Assembly: GCF_011043525.1 (NCBI RefSeq) | Contig: NZ_JAAKGO010000002.1 | Coordinates: 1 to 64,000 of the forward strand | From: Sphingobacterium sp. SGG-5 | GTDB lineage: Bacteria > Bacteroidota > Bacteroidia > Sphingobacteriales > Sphingobacteriaceae | DNA length: 64,000 nucleotides | Reading direction: 5' to 3' | Part shown: positions 45,044 to 53,738 of the stretch, in pieces | Position numbering within the stretch: position 1 is the stretch's first letter | How the letters are laid out: every line of letters starts with the position of its first letter | Notes under the pieces: model-generated | Databases searched by the model: none | What the model was told of the DNA's origin: nothing | The model's input: the letters and a program-made list of their open reading frames with translations, nothing else | Program-made: the position numbers and the translations under genes

Positions 45044-46585
45044 ATGTTAGGAACACGTATGTCTGCCTTTTTGAAATTATCAAAAAGAGACTTAAAATAT
45101 GATTTCCCGGCCAGTGTTGTTGTGTTTTTAGTCGCACTGCCACTGTGTTTGGGTATAGCTATGGCATCGGGAGCGCCATTATTTGCCGGATTATTAACCG
45201 GTATCATCGGAGGTATAGTCGTTGCCTCTGTTTCCGGATCTTCATTAAGTGTGAGCGGACCTGCTGCAGGTCTTACGGTGATCGTGCTCGGTGCCATCCA
45301 GGAATTAGGCGCGTATGAGACTTTTTTACTTGCCGTATTTATAGCTGGGATATTTCAACTGATTTTGGGTATCCTGAAGGCAGGAATGATCGGCAATTAT
45401 TTTCCCTCTTCTGTCATTCTGGGCATGCTGGCTGCTATCGGTATTACCATCATGTTAAAACAATTGCCTTTAGCTGTCGGGTTGACCGAGGCACAACTTA
45501 CCGACGTGAACGCAGCCTTTTCGGCCATAAATTGGGGCGCGGCAATAATCTGTTTATTATCCCTTGGCCTACTTATCTTTTGGCCATCAATCAAGGGATT
45601 AAATAAAATTCCGGCTCCTTTAATGGTCGTATTGACCGGCATAGGGTTAGCCTACCTGTTTGAAGGAACGCCCTTCGCTTTGATTTCGGCACATTTTGTT
45701 GCTATTCCGTCGGTATCGTCCTTTGCTGAATTTACGGGATTGTTCGTTTTGCCTGATTTTGGTCAAATCATCAACAAAGAAGTGTGGATAGTCGCTTTCA
45801 CCATTGCTATCATAGCCAGTCTGGAAACTTTATTAAGCATCGAGGCTATCGACAAGCTAGATCCATTTAAACGCAGCTCCCCTACAAACCGAGAACTTGT
45901 TGCCCAAGGGATAGGCAATATGACGAGCGGTCTTTTAGGAGGGCTTCCCATGACATCCGTCATTGTACGTTCCTCAGCTAATGCGAATGCAGGTGGGCGT
46001 ACCCGTCAGTCGGCTATGCTACATGGGATATGGTTGCTCGTCGCCGTACTGGCGATTCCCACATTGATTAATATGATTCCTTTGGCCTGCTTGGCAGCCA
46101 TCCTCCTCCATACGGGGTATAAATTAGCTCAGCCGGCCTTGTTCCGCCGCATGCATAGTAAGGGATTGGATCAATTTGTTCCGTTTACGCTCACCATTGC
46201 TGCTGTGGTATTTACAGATCTGCTTACCGGTGTAGGAATTGGCATCCTTATCGCCACCTTCTATATCTTGCGGGCGAACATGCAAAATGCCTATAAATTT
46301 AACATCGTGGGCGATGGAAATAATAGGGCCATATTTGTATTAGCGGAAGAGGTCTCGTTCTTAAATAAGGTACCTATACAGCAAAAATTGTACAGCCTCC
46401 CTAAGTCTGTTATATCGGTGACCATCGATGGCAAAAACAGCAAATTTATCGATAAGGATGTCATCGAAGTGATCAAAGGTTATGAGCAGAATGCGCGGAG
46501 CAAAGGCATTGCTATAGAACTTCAGGATGTCACTTATAAGAAAAAGGCTGTCTATAGAAAACAAAAAGTCGAAAAAGTAGTCTAA
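45044..46585 (+). CDS. SulP-family anion transporter (bicarbonate or sulfate)
   Basis: 513 residues with about 10-12 membrane spans (for example ASVVVFLVALPLCLGIAMAS; TFLLAVFIAGIFQLILGIL). SulP hallmarks: SGPAAGLT near residue 75, and ETLLSIEAIDKLDPFKRSSPTNRELVAQGIGN near 265. A short STAS-like C-domain begins around 430. The next gene is a beta-carbonic anhydrase 68 bp downstream on the same strand; in several bacteria such pairs suggest bicarbonate uptake. Sulfate cannot be excluded. Confidence 0.88.
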   Translation: MLGTRMSAFLKLSKRDLKYDFPASVVVFLVALPLCLGIAMASGAPLFAGLLTGIIGGIVVASVSGSSLSVSGPAAGLTVIVLGAIQELGAYETFLLAVFIAGIFQLILGILKAGMIGNYFPSSVILGMLAAIGITIMLKQLPLAVGLTEAQLTDVNAAFSAINWGAAIICLLSLGLLIFWPSIKGLNKIPAPLMVVLTGIGLAYLFEGTPFALISAHFVAIPSVSSFAEFTGLFVLPDFGQIINKEVWIVAFTIAIIASLETLLSIEAIDKLDPFKRSSPTNRELVAQGIGNMTSGLLGGLPMTSVIVRSSANANAGGRTRQSAMLHGIWLLVAVLAIPTLINMIPLACLAAILLHTGYKLAQPALFRRMHSKGLDQFVPFTLTIAAVVFTDLLTGVGIGILIATFYILRANMQNAYKFNIVGDGNNRAIFVLAEEVSFLNKVPIQQKLYSLPKSVISVTIDGKNSKFIDKDVIEVIKGYEQNARSKGIAIELQDVTYKKKAVYRKQKVEKVV

Positions 46586-46653
46586 TAATACGATTTTAAT
46601 CATAAATACTGTAAATTGTGCGACGCACGTCAACATCATCTTAACATATAAAC

Positions 46654-47301
46654 ATGGGAAATAAAAAATTAGAGCTCAGTTTCAAAAAAATATTAGAAGG
46701 AAACAAGGGCTGGGTAGATTTTGTCAAAGAAGACAAAACAGGACGATTCCAACAATTAGCCGCAGGCCAGCATCCGGAGATTTTCTGGATAGGTTGTGCC
46801 GACAGCCGTGTCCCGGCAAACGAAATCACGGGTACCAAGCCGGGCGAAGTATTTGTCCACCGTAATATCGCCAACATGTGCGTCCATTCCGATATGAATA
46901 TGTTGTCAGTACTGGATTACGCCGTCAATGTGCTTCACGTCAAACATATTGTCGTTGCCGGACATTATGGCTGTGGAGGGGTAGCTGCATCACTCAGCCG
47001 TGAGCAATTCGGTATTATTGACAACTGGTTGTGTCATATCAAAGATGTGTATCGTATCCATGCTGAAGAAATCGACGCGATCAAGGATCCAACAGAAAAA
47101 ACCAATAAGCTGGTTGAGCTCAACGTCAAAGAGCAAGTATTCAACCTGTGTACGACATCCATTGTGCAAAATGCCTGGAAAAATGGATATGATCTAGCTG
47201 TACATGGTACAGTTATCCGTATCGATACAGGTGAGCTGCTCGACCTGGACACAACTTTTACAAGCAACGAAACTTTAGGGAAGGTGTTTGCATTTAAGTA
47301 A
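46654..47301 (+). CDS. can: Beta-carbonic anhydrase
   Basis: 215 residues. Zinc ligands are complete: WIGCADSR (Cys48, with the Asp50/Arg52 dyad) and VAGHYGCGG (His104, Cys107). It interconverts CO2 and bicarbonate in the cytoplasm. Its neighbour is a SulP transporter, and together they probably supply bicarbonate for carboxylases. A good terminator follows. Confidence 0.94.
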   Translation: MGNKKLELSFKKILEGNKGWVDFVKEDKTGRFQQLAAGQHPEIFWIGCADSRVPANEITGTKPGEVFVHRNIANMCVHSDMNMLSVLDYAVNVLHVKHIVVAGHYGCGGVAASLSREQFGIIDNWLCHIKDVYRIHAEEIDAIKDPTEKTNKLVELNVKEQVFNLCTTSIVQNAWKNGYDLAVHGTVIRIDTGELLDLDTTFTSNETLGKVFAFK

Positions 47302-47319
47302 GATCCTTACAGGTAAAAT

Positions 47320-47352
47320 AAAAAAGCCGGTACGATTGTACCGGCTTTTTTA
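47320..47352. terminator. Terminator after carbonic anhydrase
   Basis: Stem AAAAAGCCGGTAC/GTACCGGCTTTTT around GATT, ending in a T-run. It may also stop PUL2 transcription, which converges from the right. Confidence 0.88.
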
Positions 47353-47378
47353 GCATTTACGCAAGAAACTTAAAGCTT

Positions 47379-48557
47379 TTATCGCGTAAGCACAATCGGT
47401 TCTTGCAGTTCTTCTAAAGCGGTATAAACTTTGAACAAAGCCCGTGGCACGTGAAAACAGCCTTTCCATTTACCACCTTTCAAAGTAAGCAGATGTTTCC
47501 CTTGTCTATTCAGGTAACCGTACCATTCACCATATGTTGGATCTGCAAAATTGCCAAACGAATATTTATCCAATTTCTCAAACCAATCTTTACACTTTTT
47601 ATTTCCAGTATAGACATATCCTTTAGCCATGCATACTAAAGCCTCTAAATGCACCCACCAAAGCTTCTGATCCCACTCCAATTGTTGCACCGGTCGACCC
47701 AAAATATCTTTAAAATATAAGATACCACCAAACTCTTCATCCCAACCAAAGTCTAACGTACGGAGTGCTATATCCACACATCTTTCCATGAGTCTACGGT
47801 CACCTCGACGGTTCGCCAAGTCCATCATAAACCACATCGCTTCAATGATATGCCCTGGGTTGACCAGCCTTCCGTCAAACGAATCCGAAAAAGAACCGTC
47901 CTGATTAACATTTTCCATAATCAAGCCTGTGTCTTGTTGATAAAAGACTTCCATTACTTCATGGATAATATTATCAACCAACGATTCGACCATATCCGTT
48001 CCCACAATATGTTCAAGCTCTAAAGAAAGGTTGCTTAGGATCATGGGTAGGGCAAATCCTTTTAGCGATCGTGTTTCGGGATAACTTTTATTGTACTTTC
48101 CCTTCGGATTATCCTGTCTTGCTAATATCCGCTTGAAGGTATCGTGAGCGACCTGCCCATACTCGTCCTTGTTGGTAATCTTATAAAGTGCACCCAACCC
48201 CATGCTGGCAAAACAATCGGAAAAGATATTGTATGGCTGTACCAAGGGTTGTCCCGTTCTGTTTAAAGAAAAATACCAATCACCATCTTCGTTGCGTCCA
48301 TTCTTTAGCATAAAAGCAGCGCCTTGTTCGGCCATTTCTTTCCACGCATCTCGCTGTTCCACCTGATCGTACAACATTGACGCTGTCCATATCTGCCGTC
48401 CCTGCAACCACATAAACTTGTCTGTATCGAACACAGTTCCATCCCGATCCAAACAGGTAAAAAAGCCACCATATTCCTTATCTATGGAATGCTTTTCCCA
48501 GAATGGCATAACATTCTCCAACAATTCCTTTTTATACCGTTCAACAAATTCCTTCAT
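47379..48557 (-). CDS. AGE-family epimerase (N-acylglucosamine 2-epimerase type)
   Basis: 392 residues, alpha6/alpha6 barrel. The FMWLQGRQIWTASMLY stretch (48-63) is that of GlcNAc 2-epimerases rather than cellobiose epimerases. Catalytic histidines: NPGHIIEAMWF (His236) and KGCFHVPRAL (His369). It would convert GlcNAc to ManNAc in the cytoplasm (no signal peptide). Last gene of PUL2; NanA-type lyase and transporter are not in the window, so the pathway would be completed elsewhere or the substrate differs. Confidence 0.88.
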   Translation of the reverse strand: MKEFVERYKKELLENVMPFWEKHSIDKEYGGFFTCLDRDGTVFDTDKFMWLQGRQIWTASMLYDQVEQRDAWKEMAEQGAAFMLKNGRNEDGDWYFSLNRTGQPLVQPYNIFSDCFASMGLGALYKITNKDEYGQVAHDTFKRILARQDNPKGKYNKSYPETRSLKGFALPMILSNLSLELEHIVGTDMVESLVDNIIHEVMEVFYQQDTGLIMENVNQDGSFSDSFDGRLVNPGHIIEAMWFMMDLANRRGDRRLMERCVDIALRTLDFGWDEEFGGILYFKDILGRPVQQLEWDQKLWWVHLEALVCMAKGYVYTGNKKCKDWFEKLDKYSFGNFADPTYGEWYGYLNRQGKHLLTLKGGKWKGCFHVPRALFKVYTALEELQEPIVLTR

Positions 48558-48569
48558 TTCTTACCGTGC

Positions 48570-49505
48570 TTATATCAATGTTTTTATATATTCTTTATAT
48601 CTATTGTACAAATGTCCTGCTTGCAAATACGCAGATTGTGGGCTCATAAAATGAGAAAATTCAAAAGTGATAGCTTTCTCATATCCTGCCTTTCTTGCCG
48701 CTTCCAGCTTTAAACGTAGCTTTTCAAACTTAATCGGCAAAAATTTGATTGGCATATCGCGGTCAAAGGACTCAGCATTCGTCCAGCATTGCATATTATA
48801 TTTATCCGCCAAGCCCTTGTTTACTGTAAAAAAGTCTTCTAACTCATGATAATCGATATGTCCATCTTGAAAGGCCACCGCATCGACAGCATGATGTATT
48901 TCATGAAATATCTCATTCCACTCCTTTTCATGCTCCTGAATAGACACCGCATCCGTCTTTGCCAACGTAGGAGAGGCTGCCATCACCGCTTTTTTACCAT
49001 CAATCCAAGGTGAAATAAATGTTGGTAAATTACCACTTACGGCCTTACACTGTTCGCCGAGAATACGAAAAGCACTAGCGGCTCCCTTAGTTTGGCGGCT
49101 AATCTCCATACTGAGGTACCATCCACCGAAACTGCTGTAATGTCCGTATCTATTCCATACCTCGTCAATCACAAAACGGTTGGCATCGATTTCGGGTTGC
49201 ATATCTCCGGTATCCCAATATTTTCCACTATCATATAAACCAAAATAGAATTTCATACCATGCTTTTCGGCCAACTGAAGGAACATATCGACCAAATCAA
49301 CCGGTGGAATATAACACCCCATATTTTCCTGCAACCATGTAGATGGATACGTGATGAACCTTCTGTAGCCGCTACGAATCATAATGACCGTATCAATGCC
49401 AACAGCCTTCATATATCCAAAATCACGATCCCATTCCTCTCTACCCCAATTCTGATGCGGTATATCGTGACTGATTTCATCCAAAAAAGTACCCGTAATC
49501 TTCAT
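48570..49505 (-). CDS. DUF4434-like TIM-barrel protein
   Basis: 311 residues without signal peptide. MKITGTFLDEISHDIPHQNW and IDTVIMIRSGYRRF, then FGGWYLSMEIS, then AVAFQDGHIDYHE follow the DUF4434 pattern, a TIM-barrel related to glycosidases. Candidate acidic residues: Asp/Glu in FLDEIS, SMEIS and FQDGH. No characterised function known to me. It abuts the neighbouring genes (its ATG follows directly the TAA of the SGNH gene), so it is co-expressed. Cytoplasmic location suggests it handles imported oligosaccharide. Confidence 0.72.
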   Translation of the reverse strand: MKITGTFLDEISHDIPHQNWGREEWDRDFGYMKAVGIDTVIMIRSGYRRFITYPSTWLQENMGCYIPPVDLVDMFLQLAEKHGMKFYFGLYDSGKYWDTGDMQPEIDANRFVIDEVWNRYGHYSSFGGWYLSMEISRQTKGAASAFRILGEQCKAVSGNLPTFISPWIDGKKAVMAASPTLAKTDAVSIQEHEKEWNEIFHEIHHAVDAVAFQDGHIDYHELEDFFTVNKGLADKYNMQCWTNAESFDRDMPIKFLPIKFEKLRLKLEAARKAGYEKAITFEFSHFMSPQSAYLQAGHLYNRYKEYIKTLI

Positions 49506-50186
49506 TTATAAATATTTATGCGCTTTTAAATACTCGACCCAACGTATGTAGGCATCTGTATTGATATGAATTCCATCTATTGTATATTCTTCCTTCAAAA
49601 CATAGCCATCCGCTAAAGCCTCTTTAACATTAACATACGTGATATTATACTTTCTTGTTAATGTTTCTATGCCTTTATTCAAACTCCTAACCCGTTCCTC
49701 CTTCCCCAGCAAATAGTCATATTTCAATACATGCTCATTCAGCGGTAAGACGCTTTGTAGATATATTTTTGTCTTAGGACTCTCTTTCCGAATAATGTGA
49801 ATGATTTCCTCGTAGTTCTGTAGGCTCCAAGCCGTGGGCAGGCCTCGACCGACGTCGTTGATGCCCATCATCAAGAAAATCTTTTTAGGCTTTGACTTTA
49901 CCACGTCAGCAATACGGGCTTTCATCCCAAATGTGTTGTCTCCCCCAATGCCACGATTGCCGACCTTATATTTTCTCCCAATCAACTCTTGCCACGACCC
50001 ACGCTCTGTAATACTATTCCCAAAAAACACCACATCATACCTAAGATGTTTCAGTTCTTGATACAATTTCTCACGAGATGCGTAATACCAATTATTGTAG
50101 GTGCTATCTTGCGATTTGTCATTTGTTTGCCCCAACAGATGTAGGGAGCACAACAAACCTAAGACCATGATTACACTCTTTTTCAT
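49506..50186 (-). CDS. SGNH/GDSL esterase, exported (first of a tandem pair)
   Basis: 226 residues. Signal peptide to about 20. SGNH blocks are all present: FFGNSITE (Ser58), GNRGIGGD (Gly block), MMGIND (Asn110) and TIDGIHINTD (Asp204/His207). Such enzymes remove acetyl or acyl groups from sugars, e.g. sialate O-acetylesterases or platelet-activating-factor acetylhydrolase-like proteins. A paralogue lies just upstream (2-bp gap), with related but diverged sequence. Confidence 0.88.
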   Translation of the reverse strand: MKKSVIMVLGLLCSLHLLGQTNDKSQDSTYNNWYYASREKLYQELKHLRYDVVFFGNSITERGSWQELIGRKYKVGNRGIGGDNTFGMKARIADVVKSKPKKIFLMMGINDVGRGLPTAWSLQNYEEIIHIIRKESPKTKIYLQSVLPLNEHVLKYDYLLGKEERVRSLNKGIETLTRKYNITYVNVKEALADGYVLKEEYTIDGIHINTDAYIRWVEYLKAHKYL

Positions 50187-50188
50187 GC

Positions 50189-50875
50189 TTACAATGCCTT
50201 TACCTTTTTTAAATAATTAACCAACTCTACATAAGCCGAAACTTCCAAATGAATACCATCCGGTGTAATTTCGGAGCGTAGATTTCCATTTTTATCGGCA
50301 AGAACAGTATGTAAGTTAATAAACTTCACCTTTTTATCGGTCTGCGCCAGTCGCTGCAATCCTTCATTCAGTATCCGAATATCACTATTCGTAACCATCT
50401 TAAAGGGTTCGATCAACTTATCTGGATTAACCGGTAATATGCTATTGAGATAAATTTTTGTTTTAGGCGAAGCTCGCTTAATTTCTCGTATTATTCTGAA
50501 ATAATTATCGATGATGTTTTTTGTGGGTACACTTCGTTTGAGATCATTGACACCAATCATTAAAAATATCTTTTGGGGCTGATGCCGGACTATCTCATCC
50601 AATCTTGCCAATACACCATAAGATATATCTCCACTGATGCCCCTATTCAATACGGGTAGTTCAGGTAAAATGTCGTTCCACCTACCGGCATCAGTAAGGC
50701 TATTTCCCACAAATATAATGGCATGCGGAAGAACCGGCATCTTCTTAAAATGAGCCAATTGCTCCGTATAACCGGAAAAAATATAATTACTATCAATCCT
50801 AACGGCAATTTGGGCACTCAAAGGCCGAAAACCAATCAAAACTGCAAATAAGATTAGAAATTTTATTTTATTCAT
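50189..50875 (-). CDS. SGNH/GDSL esterase, exported (second of a tandem pair)
   Basis: 228 residues from ATG 50875; the longer frame starts with TTG at 50884 only four bases below the upstream stop. Signal peptide to about 22 (PLSAQIA). Blocks: FVGNSLTD (Ser59), NRGISGD, MIGVND (Asn110), TPDGIHLE (Asp206/His209). The two tandem esterases share PKTKIYL and QKIFLM/KKIFLM segments and probably act on different positions or linkages of the same acylated glycan. Confidence 0.88.
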   Translation of the reverse strand: MNKIKFLILFAVLIGFRPLSAQIAVRIDSNYIFSGYTEQLAHFKKMPVLPHAIIFVGNSLTDAGRWNDILPELPVLNRGISGDISYGVLARLDEIVRHQPQKIFLMIGVNDLKRSVPTKNIIDNYFRIIREIKRASPKTKIYLNSILPVNPDKLIEPFKMVTNSDIRILNEGLQRLAQTDKKVKFINLHTVLADKNGNLRSEITPDGIHLEVSAYVELVNYLKKVKAL

Positions 50876-50887
50876 CTCCAACAAAAT

Positions 50888-52288
50888 TTAAGAGCGCCAA
50901 AACCATTTTTTATTCGTTGCATACACGGTAATCAAAACCACCAATACGATATATACTGTCGTTCGTACTAAGCCGAGATACGGATTGACATGAAATAACG
51001 TATCAAAAACAGGCAAAATCTGTAGCAAACCCAAAATTGGTGTAATACAAAATGCCGACACACAATAAGCAATCATAGGGTTCTGCCCGTTTTTCACTAG
51101 GGAAGAAATGATCCCATTATTTGGAAAACTTTTCGTCAAATAATCGCAAACGATATAAAAAACAAAAGCCAACCCACTGGTCAAAAACCAATAACTAAAA
51201 GAAGAAGGATCCTTTTTAATCCCCCCATCCAAAGGCTCGAAGAATAATGCTATTGACGCCAAAGCAAATCCCCAGCTGATTAAAATTTTGTAAAAAGAAA
51301 ATTGCCCTTCCCTATTTTTTGTAAAAAATAATAAAAACAATATGCCAAAGACAACATGTCCCACCAAATTGAAACCGAGCAAGCGCATGTATAGGGTCAC
51401 GACATGAAAAATAACGAAAGCCAGGCCGAGCAACGCTAGCATCCTAGCTTTCTTCTGTTCTTCATGGGTATAAAAATTATTTGCAATATCTTTATTGCTG
51501 ACCAATAAATCACCGAGTATCGAGCCAGGTAATACAATGCATAGATATTTTAGAAATGAAAAATTGTAAAACCATTTTATATCGGGGTGAAAGTTCCAAA
51601 GTGCGGAAGTCCAGCTTCCTTCAATATCTTTTGTAAACCAGATACCGATAAAAGCAACAAGTACCGCCAAACGCAATAGGAAATTTCCAGCGGTCAGCAA
51701 CCAAAAGACGGAACCGAATACTGCCATATTGGCTAAAACCAGAATGATAATATTACTCTCTGATTTGTCAAACGTATTCCCAAGTATTTCACTGTGATAA
51801 TAAATCAATGCCCCTATAATTATAAACCCTAGAAGCTGCAAACCATATCTCTGGAGTTTCCCTCCTTCAAAGCGCATGAAAACTAAGAAAAAAGAGAAAA
51901 AAGTAAGCAAAGAAGTAATATAGTTCAACCAGTTTGGTCCTGTTAGATTTTCTGGCGTAAGATAGGCTAAAGTAATCGCAAAAAACACCAGCAAAATTCC
52001 TCGTCTTAATAATCCAGAAGCAATGATACCATATTGTCGATTTGCCAATTTATTTCTTAACGCCAAAGGAAAAGCTGCCCCCATAGCAAACAGAAAGAAA
52101 GGAAAAACAAGATCCACCCAGGTGATACCTGGATTATCAGGATTGAATTTGAAGTCTGGAGGCCCGACCTGAGCATGATACATCCATGCCGGGAAATCGG
52201 ATGTCCAGGGAATCACGGCAGCAAGGACCATCCCGATGATAGCCAATCCGCGAAGCAGATCTATGCTATGGTTTCTTTTAATTGTCAT
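50888..52288 (-). CDS. DUF5009/HGSNAT-like membrane acyltransferase
   Basis: 466 residues with about 11-12 membrane spans. HSIDLLRGLAIIGMVLA at the N-terminus is the DUF5009/DUF1624 signature with the conserved Asp-Leu-Leu-Arg; GITWVDLVFPFFLFAMGAAFPLAL and GQNPMIAYC are further family segments. The human relative (heparan-alpha-glucosaminide N-acetyltransferase) moves an acetyl group across a membrane to glucosamine. Here it may re-acetylate or acylate an amino sugar at the inner membrane. Its presence next to two esterases and an N-acylglucosamine epimerase is suggestive. Confidence 0.82.
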   Translation of the reverse strand: MTIKRNHSIDLLRGLAIIGMVLAAVIPWTSDFPAWMYHAQVGPPDFKFNPDNPGITWVDLVFPFFLFAMGAAFPLALRNKLANRQYGIIASGLLRRGILLVFFAITLAYLTPENLTGPNWLNYITSLLTFFSFFLVFMRFEGGKLQRYGLQLLGFIIIGALIYYHSEILGNTFDKSESNIIILVLANMAVFGSVFWLLTAGNFLLRLAVLVAFIGIWFTKDIEGSWTSALWNFHPDIKWFYNFSFLKYLCIVLPGSILGDLLVSNKDIANNFYTHEEQKKARMLALLGLAFVIFHVVTLYMRLLGFNLVGHVVFGILFLLFFTKNREGQFSFYKILISWGFALASIALFFEPLDGGIKKDPSSFSYWFLTSGLAFVFYIVCDYLTKSFPNNGIISSLVKNGQNPMIAYCVSAFCITPILGLLQILPVFDTLFHVNPYLGLVRTTVYIVLVVLITVYATNKKWFWRS

Positions 52289-52296
52289 CCTTTCAT

Positions 52297-53730
52297 CTAC
52301 TTTTTTAATACTTCCGTATATACATGACCAAACCGATCCGTAACTCGTACTTCTACCTTAGAAAGGTCATCTATTCCCTCTGCTCGAAATAAATGCCCCG
52401 TAGCAGAAGGACTGATCCAATCATATTTCAACTTCCGTTTATCGGATAACAACTCTCTTGCTAATGGATCAATGCCTTCAAATTGCTCCATGTCTCCTTT
52501 CTTGACACCATTTTCAAACCACTCGACTTTCCATAATGGATCATAGTTCCAAATATTCGCAATAATAGTATGTGTTTCAGGATCACGATAAACTCGCATT
52601 TGATAAGTTCTATCGTGACCGGCACTTTTGTAGTACCATTCTACGTCATTCCCATGTACTTCATAAACGGCATATCCCCGGGGAGTACCGTCTGTACAAA
52701 TATCTGCTTGCCACCATGTCCCACAGGCCGCTGCTGTGTTGTGTTCGTACAGACGCTCATGATGTACTACATTTTGGTTACAGTGTGTATGTCCCGATAT
52801 AATGTGTGTCTCATAATTCTCCAACAGTTGATACAAAGCACTTGCATTCACTGTTACCCCTGCCAAGGCTGTGTAGTCATATACAAAGGGTTTTCGTTCA
52901 GCTTGTAACTGCGTGGGGATGTGCACAAGTAAAAAGACAAGCTTATCTTTAGGGACATAAGATAAATCTTTCTCTAACCATTTAAAAGTTTTCTCATCGA
53001 TATATCCCATATAAAAGTAATCCCGCCCAATAAAAAAATTATTATTCAACACTACGTAATGTGCATTCCCCTTATTAAACGAGTATGTCGTAGGGCCAAA
53101 ATACTGATTAAAATGTCTTTCAGATGTTTCATGAGACCTTCCCCAGTACGCCATATCGTGATTGCCTATTGTTCTAAAAAAAGGTATAGGTAGAGATGAC
53201 ATCGAATGTATATAATTGGGGAACAGTTCGGGCTTATCTCCAACCATATCACCTAGATCTAATCCAAAAATATCACTATATGCATACTGTGGAAGCAAAA
53301 GATTAATATCAGAAACGATAGCCTCTTTGTAAATATCATATTCCGTTTCACTAGCAGCTTGTACATCCGTCTGAACAATAACGACATGATTGGTGTCGTC
53401 TTTTTTATTTTTTAATAAATGAAAATTATAAACACTTCGGTTGTTTACAATCTCTTGATAAAAAATAGGTCGTGTTTGCTCTACACTCACAAGATATCTC
53501 TGAGGTATAGAGATTTGAACATATTTCTCGTCTCCATAAACGCTAATTTCATAATGTCCATTTTCATCAGTCTGCGCCATATGAATACCACAGCTCACAA
53601 CAACTCCAGCTATTCCTTTCGTGATTTCATCGTAAACGTGACCGGAAATGGACTGTTGCCCATACACAGAAACCAATCCCCCGAAAAGGAAAACCAATAA
53701 TAGTGTATAGCTAGGCGTGCAAAATTTCAT
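52297..53730 (-). CDS. Exported calcineurin-like phosphoesterase with N- and C-terminal accessory domains
   Basis: 477 residues. Signal peptide to about 25 (VSVYGQQS). Residues 27-110 form an Ig/regulatory-like domain (ISGHVYDEITKGIAGVVVSC). The metallophosphoesterase core (about 117-370) has VQTDVQ (D-x-Q instead of D-x-H), LDLGDMVGD, TIGNHD, LVHIP and SGHTHCNQN. A C-terminal MetallophosC-like domain (about 380-475) follows. Substrate may be a phosphorylated glycan or other phosphoester in the periplasm. Confidence 0.85.
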   Translation of the reverse strand: MKFCTPSYTLLLVFLFGGLVSVYGQQSISGHVYDEITKGIAGVVVSCGIHMAQTDENGHYEISVYGDEKYVQISIPQRYLVSVEQTRPIFYQEIVNNRSVYNFHLLKNKKDDTNHVVIVQTDVQAASETEYDIYKEAIVSDINLLLPQYAYSDIFGLDLGDMVGDKPELFPNYIHSMSSLPIPFFRTIGNHDMAYWGRSHETSERHFNQYFGPTTYSFNKGNAHYVVLNNNFFIGRDYFYMGYIDEKTFKWLEKDLSYVPKDKLVFLLVHIPTQLQAERKPFVYDYTALAGVTVNASALYQLLENYETHIISGHTHCNQNVVHHERLYEHNTAAACGTWWQADICTDGTPRGYAVYEVHGNDVEWYYKSAGHDRTYQMRVYRDPETHTIIANIWNYDPLWKVEWFENGVKKGDMEQFEGIDPLARELLSDKRKLKYDWISPSATGHLFRAEGIDDLSKVEVRVTDRFGHVYTEVLKK

Positions 53731-53738
53731 GATAAAAA

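Noticed and set aside
47379..48557. Complete sialic-acid catabolic operon (Nan)
   Set aside because: Only the AGE epimerase and sialate-esterase-like SGNH genes are present; NanA, NanT/NanOU-specific features and a true NanH were not found in PUL2.
52297..53730. Inactive phosphoesterase because of D-x-Q in the first motif
   Set aside because: The remaining metal-binding motifs are intact, and D-x-Q is, to my recollection, seen in this multidomain family, so inactivity is not supported.
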